Shown one piece after another: positions 23,601-32,163 of a stretch of 64,000 bases of DNA (position 1 is its first letter; each line of letters starts with the position of its first letter). The stretch comes from Rugalucina vietnamica (lineage: Eukaryota > Mollusca > Bivalvia > Lucinida > Lucinidae): assembly GCA_964017185.1 (NCBI GenBank), contig OZ024870.1, positions 35,170,139-35,234,138 of the forward strand, read 5' to 3'. The notes below the pieces were generated by a model, which did no database searches, was not told the origin of the DNA, and saw only the letters and a program-made list of their open reading frames with translations. A program made the translations under genes and the position numbers.

Positions 23601-26600
23601 CATCCTAATATATTCTAAATATGCTTGCAGGACATCTTCAGTATCCCATATCCCTTTAAATTTTGACAAAAATATACCTTATGCATTTAATTGTTTTGCC
23701 GATATCCCTATATCCCAAAATACCCTTCCATGACCTAAATATTAGGCTTAAGCCGTGTTCATGTGCAACATTTGTACTTGGGTGTATTTTTGCACCTCTG
23801 GGCGGGTGTATTTTATGCCATGTGAACAGCGTATTCAGAAAAATAAACACCCGGGTGCAAATTTAACCTAGTTTCGAAAACTATAATGATGTAGCACGCG
23901 AAATAAATGTCTGGATAAATTAGCTGACGTCGGTTATAGCAGGGACAGCAAACTCAAACCCTTTAACGTGCTTGACTCGTTTCTTGCGTAACAGAACCTA
24001 CCGTCGATATTAATTTGGAGAGGTATTGCGTCGGATATGCAGTCACATTTCATAGACGTATATTTTCACGTTTACAATATTACACATAGTTTACACATTC
24101 TTGTGCTCTTGATCCCATTTGAACGGTATAGATTAAGAAATAAACAAGCTGTTTTCCTTAAAGCACCCCGCAACATACGTCAGAGTGACGTCACAAGAAG
24201 TGATGTCGGGCGGTCGTTGTTTCGATATTTTCTAAAATTTAGTCCACCATATAATACGATGTCTTATGCACCAGTCATGTGTATCCCCAACCCCCACCGC
24301 CCCACCCCTATGGCCGGGGAATAGCAGGATGTTTAACTTTTAAAGCCCTGCTAAAAAACGGCATTGTGGGGTCAGATTTGTGGTGAAGTCCCTGCTAAAA
24401 GTCACGACTCCCCGGAGACGAGTGACAACAATGTGGAAGAACAGCTGAGAGTTGTTCTAATGAATCAATATGAGAGAGGGGCTTTAATTTCTGCATATGA
24501 ACATGATAAAAGTACAGATACATTTGCAAATTAAATAAGGACCATAAAGTAATCAAATGTTTAAAAAAATACAGCTAATATCTAATTTGAATTAATGTGA
24601 CCGTCTATTTCGGCGGGAAATTAAAAGCCCTGGGGTATGTTTTGGAATTAATGCTACATTGTTTTGTGGCAACCTTTACAGATATGTTGGAGTATTCAAT
24701 GAAGCAAAAACAACATTTTTAGTGGTCTTTGGCAACGACGAGAATCGACAAAATCCATTGTGGCCGTTTAGAACTTTTGACTAATATATGATCAGAAGTG
24801 GCGTTCGACCCTTGACACTGTCGGAAATTTGTTTTACCGTGGCTCGAAGCGTAGCCGCGTAAAACATCTCCGACCGTACATGCATATAAAACTTTGCATG
24901 TAAATTGCATTTTACCGTTTATTCTCGCTACATGTACATGTAGTATCGATCTTCGTTGACGCAATGCAAGCTCCACGCTTCATGCGTGAGAAATCGTCGC
25001 GTGAATTATACAATAGCTCTACATGTGGGCTGCGGGAAGCACTCGAGGATTTCGCACGATTTTGGCGTGATTTTTACATGAATTTTAATCACTTTTCCGC
25101 TGTTCCTCGCGACACGCGTGTAGGATTTTTTTTTCAAATCAATGCAGCATTCATACTACAGCTGCAATAATGATATAATTGGGATTAAAAATAGTTTTTC
25201 GGACTAGCGGGCCTTCGGACTGGCGGACCTTCGGACTAGCGGGACTTCGGACCAGCGGAGCTTCGGACTAGTGGGCCTTCGGACTAGCGGGCCCTCGGAC
25301 TAGCGGACCTTCGGACCAGTGGGCCTTCGGACTAACTGGCCTTCGGACTAGCGGGCTGTAACCCGGAGAGCGAACACCCGATGAAAGTGATTTTCTGGAT
25401 CTGTGGCTAGAACCAGACGACTTCTTCTTCTTTTCTTTGTCCTTAGACATGACGTTCTTCCTGGAAGAATAGACCCGGCGTAAAATGGCGCAATGCCAAG
25501 TACTAAGGGGCCACAGAGAGCAGACGTCGCACTTGTTATCGACACTACAATGAGAACAGGAAAGACACGTTAAATGATTGTCCCACGAGGCCTTGGTATG
25601 ACCACAAGTGCCGCGGGACTGTGGCATTCCAAGACCAGAGGACCAATGGTCCTGTAAACGCTCACCTGAGATCAGCTGCATATACCAATAAACATGTTTG
25701 AATATTATGGTATTTAACTCCATTGCAGGGGCAGATAAGCCCTTGGGCCATTTTCTTTTTTCAGAATCTTCAATATTCTGTCCATTTGCCAATTTCCTGT
25801 TGGCTTTTTCCTTCAAATGACATTTTAACAGTTTTCCCAATTCAGATGCACAGGCAACCCATGTTGACCTTGCCATAAACTTGGTCAAGGTCATCACAGG
25901 GTCATAATTTATATATACATTGGAGTACTGTAGCCATCGATGCCTCACGCCAAGTTTCCTTGAAATCAGTCTATTGGTTTCAGAGAAGATGATTTTTGAT
26001 GGGTTTTTACCATATATGGGCATGGCGGCCATCTTGGTCATGTGACCTAGATTATTTATATACACATTGATTCCCCAATTCTATAGATGCTTCACTTAAA
26101 ATTTGGCTTTGTTTGGCCAAGCGGTTTCAGAGGAGAAGACGTTTGAATATTATGGAAATATACATGTATATTGCCCCGGGGTGGGGGCACATGAGCCCCT
26201 GGGGTCCAATTTTTTTCAGAATCATTAATATCCAGTCCTACTGCCCATTTCCTGCAAGACTTTCACTTTAAATGACATTTTAAAAGTTTTCCCCATTCAA
26301 ATGCATTGGTGACCTATGTTGACCTTCCCGTAAAATAGGTCAAGGTCATCACAGGGTCATGATTTATATACACATTGTAGTGCTTGAGCCATCGATGCTT
26401 CGTGCCAAGTTTCGTTGAAATCGGTCAACCGGTTCTGGAGAAAAAGATTTTTGAACGGTTTTTACCATATATGGGCATGGCGGCCATCTTGGTCTTGTGA
26501 CCTGGATTTTTATATACATATTTGTTACCCCTTCCTATTGATGCTTCACATAAAATTTCGCTTTGATTGGCCAAGCGGTTTCAGAGGAGAAGATGTTTGA

Positions 26601-29600
26601 ATATTATGGAGATATGCATGTTTATTGCCCCGGGGTGGGGGCGGATGAGCCCCTGGTGCCCAATTTTTTTCAGAATCATTAATATTCAGTCCTACTGCTC
26701 ATTTTCTGCAAGATTTTTCCTTTAAATGACAATTTAACAATTTTTCCCATTCAAATGCATTCGCGACCTATGTTGACCTTGCCGTAAAATAGGTCAAGGT
26801 CATCATAGGTTCATGATTTATATACACATTGTAGTGCTTGAGCCATTAATGCTTCATGCCAAGTTTGGTTGAAATCGGTCCAGTGGTTCCGGAGAAGAAG
26901 ATTTTTGAAGGGTTTTTACCATATATGGGCATGGCGGCCATCTTGGTCATGTGACCTGGATTATTTATATACCCTACCATTACGGAAACAAGAAAAGCAG
27001 TTCAACAACTATCATCTGGCAAAGCCCCAGGTGCAGATGCAATTCCTGCCGAAGTTTACAAGGCTGGGGGGCTACCCATGGCAGAGAAACTGACAGAGTT
27101 GTTTCACTGTATGTGAAGGAAGGAGGCTATCCCACAAGAATTTAAGGATGCATCTATAATCCACCTATACAAGCGGAAAGGAAATCCTCAAGTCTGTGAC
27201 AATCACAGAGGCATCTCCCTCCTATCAATTGCTGGGAAGATACTTGCAAAAATTCTGTTGAATCGTCTGAATGCTCATCTTGATCAGACGGGACTTATCC
27301 CTGAAAGTCAATGTGGATTCAGAAAAGACAGAGGGACAATAGACATGATCTTCACAGCAAGACAGCTTCAGGAGAAATGCCAAGAACAGAATGTAGATCT
27401 ATACATGACGTTTGTTGACCTCACCAAAGCTTTTGATACTGTTAGTCGTGATGGACTCTGGAAAATCATGGCCAAGTTTGGCTGTCCACCCAGATTCATA
27501 GCTATGGTGCGGCAGTTTCATGATGGCATGCAGGCACGTGTGCAGAATGATGGAGAGTTCTCTGAACCATTTGAAGTAACAAATGGGGTCAAACAAGGCT
27601 GTGTTCTGGCACCAACACTGTTCAGCATGATGTTTTCTGCCATGCTTATGGATGCTTTTCAGGACAGTGACACTGGTTTTCCAATCAGGTACCGTTTTGA
27701 TGGCAACATATTCAACCTCAGAAGGTTACAAGCCAAAACTAAGGTCCAGACTGATGTGCTAGATGAGCTCCTCTATGCAGATGATATGGATAAGAATGCC
27801 AACACAGAGGCAAAAATGCAAAGAGCCATGGATCAAGTCTCACAGTCATGTGATAACTATGATCTCACAATCAGCACAAAAAAGACAGAGGTTGTACACC
27901 AACCAGCCCCCGGAAAACCATATAATGAACCAACCATCACTGTGAATGGGCAAAAACTGAAAGTTGTTGACAAGTTCACCTACCTGGGAAGCACTCTCTC
28001 CAGAGCAGTGCATATTGATGATGAGATCACTGCCAGAATTGCAAAAGCTAGTGTGGCATTCGGAAGACTCCGTGCAAATGTCTGGGAGCGAAATGGAATC
28101 AAGCTTGACACCAAGCTGAAAGTCTACAAGGCTGTGGTACTGCCAACCCTCTTGTATGCATGTGAGACCTGGACAGTATACCAACGCCATGCAAAGAGAC
28201 TTAACCATTTCCACTTAAGCTGTTTGAGAAAGTTGTTAAAAATCAAGTGGCAGGACAAGATTCCAGACGCAGAGGTCCTGAGGAAAGCAGGGATGCAAAG
28301 CATGCATACAGTCTTAAAGCTAGCACAGCTAAGATGGACTGGCCATGTTATAAGAATGCCTGATGCGCGACTTCCAAAGAAAGTTTTCTATGGAGAACTA
28401 CAGGAGGGAAAGCGCTCTCAAGGTGGCCAGAAGAAACGCTACAAAGACACCCTCAAAGCCTCTCTGAAGGATTTCGAAATACCAATGGGGTCCTGGGAAC
28501 AGACTGCACAGGAGCGATCAAAGTGGCGAGGTCTCATCAACAAAGGAGCAGCTCTCTATGAAAAGAAGAGAATCTGTGAAACTGAAAGAAAGCGAAGAGA
28601 GCGCAAAGCCAAAACAAATGTGCCACCAGCAGACTCTATGACATTGACTTGCTCTACTTGCAACCGACAGTTTAGAGCCAGAATTGGCTTAGTCAGCCAT
28701 CAAAGAACTCACCAACACACATCAGCACTATTCAAGAAATAATGATGGTCTTGCTCATTAGTGAGAGACGAACTATCATTTATATACACATTGGTTCCCC
28801 CTTCCCATAGATGCTTCAAGTAAAATTTGGCTTTGATTGGCCAAGCGGTTTCAGAGGAGAAGATCTTTGAAAATGGTGGACGACGGACGACGGACGGACG
28901 GACGACGGAGCATGGGTATACTATAAGCTCACCTTGTGAGCCTGACGGCTCAGGTGAGCTAACAAAAGGAACAGCAAAAACAGTAACGTTAACACGAACA
29001 AAAACGTGAAACGAAACGAAAGAAAAAACAAAGAAATAAATCAATAAATAAATCGCAAATTATTAGCGATAAGAAACGTGGGAAAAACGTAGGAACTCGT
29101 AAAGCAACAAAATAGGCAAAGGCAAACCATGAGGAAGAAAGTAATTCCAAAGGAAAAAAGTCTAAACAAAATGTCCGTCCTGCCCTATTCGCGCACGGGG
29201 GAATTTCTGACATGTGACCAATTTTTGGCGCCCTTGACTATTGGCATAGTCTCTGGCTAATTGGTTTCGGGTCATTTCGGTCCCAAAAATCTCGTGGGTA
29301 GTAGGGGATACTGCTATATCGTAGATATGTGGGGATGTATATCCGTATTAAAATGAATATGTACATTTTAATATTTCAAGCCATTTGGGTGTAAGTCATA
29401 ACAAAGTTCATAGTCTGCTCTGAGTCTGCAGGTTTCTCTGGACTTCCTGTTGGGACCTTTTGTCGTATTGTTTTCCTTTTCCTTGTGAGTAATATTATTG
29501 AATACACACTAATAAAAAAAGCTTTCATCTTCGTAAACTATTAAAGTTAAAACAAGGGAAACGACTCAAAAATAATAAAACAGGAAGAAAACGTCACGAA

Positions 29601-30524
29601 AATTAGTGCCTTCAATAAATGTTTTGACAATGTTTTCGCCCGAGTCATTCAATAACTGATATAATTACTTTAGTGGTAGTTGGTACATTCCTCTGTCAGA
29701 GCATTTCGATTCTTCTAGCTATTGTTAACTCATCCGTCGGACATATTTTCAAGCCATTTCTTCCGAAACAAGAAGTCAAACTCTCGTTTCCTTTTCGGTG
29801 GGTCTTGGGCATGTTCAGGGAAACATTCGGGGGCTGTGGCACCGGACGTCTCAGCCTCATCAACGCCGATTTCCTATTTTTAGTTATCACAAGCCAAGAA
29901 AGAATAAAATCTCTACTCCATCTTGTGTCAACGAAAGTGATAGACTGCTCCACTGCGCATGTGTCAGATTTTAAGATCCAATGACACAAGCGATGTGTCA
30001 CCAGAATGAAACAGGCTACGAAAGTGAAAGAAGAAAAACATATGCGCATGCGTTAACCGTCTCAGCCAATAGAATTGAAGTCTCGGTCAAATCTCGGACC
30101 ACGGGATCGACGGAAATTAGCGGAAAAGAACGGAAATTAACTACCAAAATGGTGCTGAAAAGAACCACAATACGCACAAAACTAACAAAAATGCACCACT
30201 TCTCGGTACTTTGCGGGATTGTCGGCGCACCAAGATCACAATTTTGCGCCAAAATTACAAAATAAGCGGGATTTTCACACTCCCGCGCTCTAGAATCCAC
30301 TCTGTTACCCCATGCTTTAAATATGTACTCAGACTCTGCTGAAATGTTGGAAGAATCTGATTTAAGAAACCTAGTATTACCTACCCTTTTATATTTACTA
30401 ATAGGTACATATCCTGGATCTGTCAAGCATGTAATGTAGTAAAGGACGAGGGAAATAAATAGTAACATGAAGAACATCCCGCCGTATAGAGGATTTTCCA
30501 TATACACCAGCGATTTTCTTAAAC
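11370..30524 (-). CDS. ZDHHC12: Palmitoyltransferase ZDHHC12-like (gene span, 4 exons seen, 5' exon missing)
   Basis: A protein S-acyltransferase of endomembranes that transfers palmitate to cysteines through an autoacylated DHHC cysteine. The joined exons give about 253 residues: TM2, DPGY, a cysteine-rich domain with YDHHCPW, TM3, TM4, a TTWE (TTxE) motif and a C-terminal tail. The PFD-(x)n-NxxxF block and overall length fit ZDHHC12 better than other ZDHHC proteins. Splice phases agree at all three introns (phase 0, 0, 2) and no stop interrupts. The first coding exon, expected to supply ~25-30 residues with TM1, lies upstream of 30524 and was not found. The 16.9-kb intron 13498-30384 contains a nested DIRS-like insertion. 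Confidence 0.9.
11779..12295. repeat. Imperfect foldback repeat in ZDHHC12 intron
   Basis: About 11779-11965 is an imperfect inverse of about 12100-12290: GCGAAAAGTGTT... opposite ...AACACTTTTCGC, and AAAGGCACTGTCC present on opposite strands in the two halves. Likely an old foldback MITE between the last two exons. Ends and target duplication are not resolved. Confidence 0.6.
12631..12904 (-). repeat. 137-bp tandem duplication of a ZDHHC12 exon 3' end
   Basis: 12631-12767 and 12768-12904 are almost identical. Each holds the last ~66 bases of the DHHC exon ([21 protein letters not shown]) plus its GTAGGT donor and 60-70 bases of intron. The distal copy (12631-12767) has no acceptor in front, so it should be intronic, but it leaves a second intact donor site downstream of the real one. 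Confidence 0.9.
12837..13003 (-). CDS. ZDHHC12: ZDHHC12-like, DHHC exon
   Basis: Acceptor TTTTTAG at 13004; donor GTAGGT after 12837. Encodes [14 protein letters not shown], then YDHHCPW with the catalytic DHHC cysteine, CIGERNH and the start of TM3. Length 167 bp, ending in phase 2. Confidence 0.93.
13010..13362. other. Short intron of ZDHHC12
   Basis: Spacer between the two exons carrying the cysteine-rich domain. No repeat or RNA gene recognised. Confidence 0.6.
13363..13497 (-). CDS. ZDHHC12: ZDHHC12-like, linker and first zinc-cysteine exon
   Basis: 135 bp, phase 0 at both ends, acceptor TTCTTTTAG and donor GTGAGC. Encodes an acidic, polar cytosolic linker and then [12 protein letters not shown], the first Cys pair of the cysteine-rich domain. 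Confidence 0.9.
13696..13926. mobile_element. MITE family 1 copy with ATAT target duplication
   Basis: 231 bp, GAGCC...CGGCTC ends, flanked by ATAT at 13692-13695 and 13927-13930. Contains the internal hairpin around 13830-13895. Lies in the large ZDHHC12 intron. Confidence 0.88.
13931..14240. other. Intron sequence, nothing recognised
   Basis: Sits between a MITE and the left end of the DIRS-like element; no feature supported. Confidence 0.4.
14241..14518. repeat. Left end of DIRS-like element: palindrome with 54-bp perfect arms
   Basis: 14241-14294 is exactly complementary to 14465-14518. Between the arms lies a copy, in inverted orientation, of the element's right terminal sequence (the CGTGGGTAGTAGGGGATACT block). 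It could be a complex inverted terminal repeat or a small non-autonomous derivative inserted at the DIRS end. Confidence 0.85.
14706..16188 (-). pseudogene. DIRS tyrosine recombinase plus end of pol
   Basis: 16188-15670 reads an N-terminal core-binding-like segment ([20 protein letters not shown]). 16073-14982 first encodes the pol C-terminus ([18 protein letters not shown]) and then the recombinase catalytic region: the first Arg in GRVSEI, the HELR box near 14990, and, after an in-frame TAA at 14982-14984, the catalytic Tyr segment FARFYLRDF in 14706-14948. The N-terminal and catalytic parts are in different frames, with a shift near 15.72 kb. One stop and one frameshift are therefore visible. 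The recombinase would integrate circular element DNA, giving no target duplication. Confidence 0.82.
16140..19045. repeat. Array of ~180-bp repeats centred on GGCCGGCC palindromes
   Basis: At least twelve cores of the form GGGGGAAAGAATGGGCCGG with the mirrored half occur at about 16173, 16535, 16748, 16936, 17095, 17837, 18015, 18186, 18400, 18587, 18774 and 18959, separated by related AT-rich spacers. Some units also carry the palindrome AAAACTGACTAGTCAGTTTT. Spacers in 16.2-18.4 kb run one way and those in 18.45-19.04 kb the other way, so the array is inverted about a pivot near 18.43 kb. It replaces or interrupts the central RT/RNase H region of the DIRS-like element. Confidence 0.88.
17279..17801. 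mobile_element. 523-bp MITE with CAGGCTGCCCAGTGC inverted ends
   Basis: Perfect 15-bp terminal repeats flanked by ACTTAG (17273-17278, 17802-17807). A neighbouring repeat unit without the insertion shows the empty site. The interior is rich in AAAATAGGAAA and contains the G/C block at 17573-17602. The 6-bp duplication (8 bp if a terminal TG is shared) fits no single superfamily clearly; the CAG start is hAT-like. Confidence 0.85.
19046..19658 (-). pseudogene. DIRS reverse transcriptase, N-terminal part
   Basis: Encodes [20 protein letters not shown], the characteristic start of DIRS-group RTs, then [20 protein letters not shown] and [14 protein letters not shown], with the first catalytic Asp in DLTDAY. 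It is cut right after [11 protein letters not shown] by the palindrome array, so the catalytic DD motif and the RNase H domain are missing. The start overlaps the end of ORF1 in another frame, as usual for these elements. Confidence 0.85.
19558..21926 (-). pseudogene. DIRS ORF1 (gag-like), main part
   Basis: Three minus frames follow each other: about 21926-21880, then 21883-20815, then 20815-19558. The first two are rich in Gly/Ser/Pro. The last begins with the lysine tract [16 protein letters not shown], has a helical central part (about 20500-19900) and ends in an Arg/Gly-rich tail ([18 protein letters not shown]) suited to nucleic-acid binding. At least two frameshifts make it non-functional as read. 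The N-terminal portion continues beyond the 21936-25363 insertion. Confidence 0.7.
21936..22110. repeat. Left terminal repeat made of ~16-bp tandem units
   Basis: About seven units of the pattern AGTCCGAAGGCCCGCT, with variants, run from 21949 to 22070, then an AT-rich segment inverse to 25175-25200. Confidence 0.9.
22111..25174. other. Interior of the 3.4-kb element, no gene seen
   Basis: Only short random frames. Contains A17 near 22189, several ATCCC-rich stretches at 23515-23720 and a CRE-like TGACGTCA at 24185-24192. Nothing resembling a transposase catalytic motif. Confidence 0.5.
25175..25363. repeat. Right terminal repeat made of ~16-bp tandem units
   Basis: About nine units of GGCCTTCGGACTAGCG type, inverse to the left end. 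Unit number and sequence differ slightly between ends, which suggests the tandem units expand and contract independently. Confidence 0.9.
25373..25670 (-). pseudogene. DIRS ORF1, N-terminal Cys/His-rich part
   Basis: Minus-strand frame reads a Cys/His-rich segment (CGH...H..C..CSHC......CDVCSLW) and then [20 protein letters not shown]. It joins the remainder of ORF1 across the 3.4-kb insertion. Cys/His spacing suggests a zinc-binding domain, common at the start of such gag-like proteins. Upstream it is cut by the tandem-repeat element at about 25660. Confidence 0.65.
26973..28777 (+). mobile_element. 5'-truncated LINE with 10-bp target duplication
   Basis: Flanked by ATTTATATAC at 26963-26972 and 28778-28787. 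It begins mid-RT, as target-primed reverse transcription typically produces, and ends with the 3' sequence CATTAGTGAGAGACGAACTATC. Same family as the broken copy at 2100-4790. Sits inside a tandem-repeat unit of the element at 25660-28966. Confidence 0.92.
27117..28742 (+). CDS. LINE reverse transcriptase with C-terminal C2H2 finger
   Basis: Long open frame; one in-frame TGA at about 27114 separates it from upstream RT sequence ([15 protein letters not shown]). RT motifs: [35 protein letters not shown] with a catalytic Asp, [23 protein letters not shown], and [10 protein letters not shown] in the thumb. A long C-terminal region ([24 protein letters not shown]) follows. It ends in a C2H2 finger, CSTCNRQF...GLVSHQRTH, probably for nucleic-acid binding. 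No endonuclease remains. The clade is uncertain; it resembles LINEs frequent in aquatic animals. Confidence 0.88.
   Translation, partial: RKEAIPQEFKDASIIHLYKRKGNPQVCDNHRGISLLSIAGKILAKILLNRLNAHLDQTGLIPESQCGFRKDRGTIDMIFTARQLQEKCQEQNVDLYMTFVDLTKAFDTVSRDGLWKIMAKFGCPPRFIAMVRQFHDGMQARVQNDGEFSEPFEVTNGVKQGCVLAPTLFSMMFSAMLMDAFQDSDTGFPIRYRFDGNIFNLRRLQAKTKVQTDVLDELLYADDMDKNANTEAKMQRAMDQVSQSCDNYDLTISTKKTEVVHQPAPGKPYNEPTITVNGQKLKVVDKFTYLGSTLSRAVHIDDEITARIAKASVAFGRLRANVWERNGIKLDTKLKVYKAVVLPTLLYACETWTVYQRHAKRLNHFHLSCLRKLLKIKWQDKIPDAEVLRKAGMQSMHTVLKLAQLRWTGHVIRMPDARLPKKVFYGELQEGKRSQGGQKKRYKDTLKASLKDFEIPMGSWEQTAQERSKWRGLINKGAALYEKKRICETERKRRERKAKTNVPPADSMTLTCSTCNRQFRARIGLVSHQRTHQHTSALFKK
29202..29355. repeat. 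Right inverted terminal repeat of the DIRS-like element
   Basis: Complement of 14283-14421 and, at its outermost 40 bases (ATGTGGGGATGTATATCCG), of 14517-14560. Marks the 5' end of the element on the minus strand. Confidence 0.85.
29356..30384. other. Intron sequence with a shared 50-bp repeat
   Basis: 29941-29990 (TAGACTGCTCCACTGCGCAT onward) recurs at 44839-44888 and can form a small hairpin (TGTGTC...GACACA). 30041-30053 contains TGCGCATGCG, an NRF-1-like palindrome. A short ATG frame at 30151 has a favourable context but no further support, so no gene is called. Confidence 0.5.
30385..30524 (-). CDS. ZDHHC12: ZDHHC12-like, TM2/DPGY exon
   Basis: Acceptor TTTGTTTTGTAG before 30524; donor GTAGGTAATA after 30385. 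Two bases complete a codon, then 46 codons: [15 protein letters not shown], hydrophobic TM2 ([17 protein letters not shown]), then the [12 protein letters not shown] motif. Translation continues open past the donor for a while, but only splicing at 30385 keeps phase with the next exon. Confidence 0.88.
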
Positions 30525-30746
30525 CTACAAAACAAAGTTATGATTCTTATGAACTGACATTTAGTTTTTGAAATTGTAGCCCTTTACTAGTAGACTTTTA
30601 TCATTATCTGACATCATCATAGATCTGCAGTTTGAAATTCAATTTGCAACTTTTTTAAGAGAAAATTGAATGTCGTAAAACATCCTGTCATATTGGTTTC
30701 TGACCAGTCTAACACAAACAATTACTTTAAAGGCGCTAAAATATTT

Positions 30747-30976
30747 GTGCCGCGTCATGAGAGAACCGGATTTTTGCCTATGCGAAAACAAAGACGCAGA
30801 TCAGCTTCGCAGTTGATCGGCAAATTTATTTTCGCTTCATGCATATTACATGTACATGAATATTTCTTTCTAAATCCAAAATTTCAAGCCTCTAGCCTTC
30901 TTCTGTGACAGTCCAGGCCGGAATGTGTCGGACCTGGTCGGAAACCCCTGACACAGGTTTTCTCGCATTGCGGCTC
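30747..30976. mobile_element. MITE family 1 copy with ATTT target duplication
   Basis: GTGCCGCGTC...GCGGCTC ends, ATTT at 30743-30746 and 30977-30980. The hairpin interior is partly altered. Lies just upstream of the first readable ZDHHC12 exon. Confidence 0.85.
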
Positions 30977-30980
30977 ATTT

Positions 30981-31455
30981 ATCATTTATAATATCATTGA
31001 CTGTACATGTACCTGTTTCTTTCCAAAGCAGTGATCCTGTAACTGCCAGACAGAGTGCTGTGTGGAACACCCTCACCAACATCCTAACACCACAGTGACA
31101 TTTCACAGTACAGGAACAAGCCATTACAATATATCTATCTCCGCTCAGTAGCTATCAACCCTGAAATTGTTAGAATCAAGTTTAAAGCACTTCTATTAGG
31201 ACAATCTGTGACAAAATGTCCACCGCTTTCTACTTCTCAACACAGACCAATATCATGGATATATACTAGCTGATTCATATTTGGTTTATTCATACAAGGA
31301 TCAGTTGTTGAGACTTCCTTATTGAGTAAGTCGGACAACATGTCTTTTTCAGCTTCTATTAAACTGACATTGCAACATTCCAATGAAAAATCCATAAAAT
31401 GTCCACCATTACAGGAACTCTGTTGTCCTCAACATGTTGTCTAGTGTGTACTTTA
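30981..31455. other. No feature recognised
   Basis: Presumably the upstream intron of ZDHHC12. No first exon could be found here. Confidence 0.4.
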
Positions 31456-31459
31456 ATAT

Positions 31460-31693
31460 GAGCCGTCTCGTGGGAAAACCAACAATGTGGTTTCCGAACA
31501 GGTCCGACACAAACCGGGCTGTACAAGCACAGAAAAGAGCCAGAAGCTTGAAATTTCGGATTTAAGTAGAAGAGGAATTGTACTATCCGAGTAGCGAAAA
31601 CAAAGGCGCTGATCAGCTTCGCGGTTACCGCGAAGCTGATCTGCGCCTTTGTTTTCGCCTATGCAGATTGTTGGTTTTTCCATGAGGCGGCTC
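31460..31693. mobile_element. MITE family 1 copy with ATAT target duplication
   Basis: A well-preserved copy: GAGCCGTCTCGTGGG...GAGGCGGCTC, ATAT at 31456-31459 and 31694-31697. The internal hairpin at about 31596-31660 has ~30-bp arms (GCGAAAACAAAGGCGC...). Confidence 0.92.
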
Positions 31694-31814
31694 ATATTCT
31701 AAAGCTTTAGCTCATGCATGGTGTTCATCTAGAATTTTATAATTTGGTGCATATGTGCATCGATATTTGCAATCCAGACCCCTTTCAAATATCATGCAAG
31801 TAATGTGTTCCATG

Positions 31815-31956
31815 CATGGGTGAAAGTTCCAGAAATTCTCAATACTGAAAAGCCATTTTTCAAATACTGAAAAAAAGGATTTTCCTATACCAATGCATTG
31901 GGGAAAAATCTTCCAAATACTGAATTCAGTATTAATACTGAAAACTTTCACCCATG
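31815..31956. mobile_element. Short 142-bp palindromic MITE
   Basis: Terminal CATGGGTGAAAGTT is exactly inverse to AACTTTCACCCATG. The interior is AATACTGAA-rich and also partly palindromic. No clear target duplication. Confidence 0.75.
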
Positions 31957-32163
31957 TCCTTGTCAGGATGCCGTTTCTCTCATTTTTAGATGGATGCAAG
32001 AATAATAGACTCCTAAAGTCTGTCTTACATGATCTAAATTGGCTCGAGTTCCTTTCAGGCTGCATCTGCTATAGGGCTATGTGAAGGAAATAACAAGATG
32101 TTATTCAAGGGGAAATCTATGAGACAAAACAGAAGCTACCTAGAACATATTACTTTAATATTT

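Larger units (their letters stand above)
21936..25363. mobile_element. 3428-bp Mutator-like non-autonomous element, 9-bp target duplication
   Basis: Starts GGTGACCGCCCGATAG; the other end, inverted, reads GGTTACAGCCCGCTAG. Flanked by CGGAGAGCG at 21927-21935 and 25364-25372, a perfect 9-bp duplication of the ORF1 target. Both ends are built of short tandem repeats of the type AGTCCGAAGGCCCGCT and then share CCGAAAAACTATTTTTA. The interior 22110-25175 shows no transposase. The 9-bp duplication and long inverted ends suggest Mutator-like. Confidence 0.85.
25660..28966. mobile_element. Non-autonomous element with ~455-bp tandem units
   Basis: Ends are inverse: GCTCACCTGAG at about 25662 and CTCAGGTGAGC at 28951-28961. 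Inside, a ~455-bp unit (marked by CATATATGGGCATGGCGGCC at 26011, 26466 and 26920) repeats about three times. A partial fourth lies after the LINE insertion, followed by a GACGACGGAC-rich end. Units contain TCAAGGTCA at 25885, 26340 and 26794. No coding capacity. Confidence 0.75.
14241..29355 (-). mobile_element. DIRS-like tyrosine-recombinase retroelement, nested and broken
   Basis: Inverted terminal sequences (about 14283-14421 against 29202-29333) and an internal complementary segment (about 14517-14560 against 29315-29355) bracket, on the minus strand, a gag-like ORF1, a DIRS-type reverse transcriptase start, a pol C-terminus and a tyrosine recombinase. That order and end structure is the DIRS pattern rather than an LTR element. 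About half the 15.1 kb is later insertion: the palindrome array, the 3.4-kb element, and the tandem-repeat element with a LINE. ORF1, pol and recombinase each carry breaks. The whole lies in one ZDHHC12 intron, antiparallel to nothing: it is transcribed in the same direction as the host gene. Confidence 0.8.

Noticed and set aside
24185..24192. CRE-like TGACGTCA
   Set aside because: A single 8-mer inside a non-autonomous element with no promoter context; expected by chance.
29981..30265. Possible plus-strand first exon starting at the ATG near 30151 with an NRF-1-like site upstream
   Set aside because: Only ~38 codons, no donor with a matching downstream exon; lies in the ZDHHC12 intron.
31453..31695. 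80-codon open frame with CIGENKGADQLRGN-like text
   Set aside because: Conserved among MITE family 1 copies only because the element itself is conserved; short, no start or domain. The same frame is broken in other copies.
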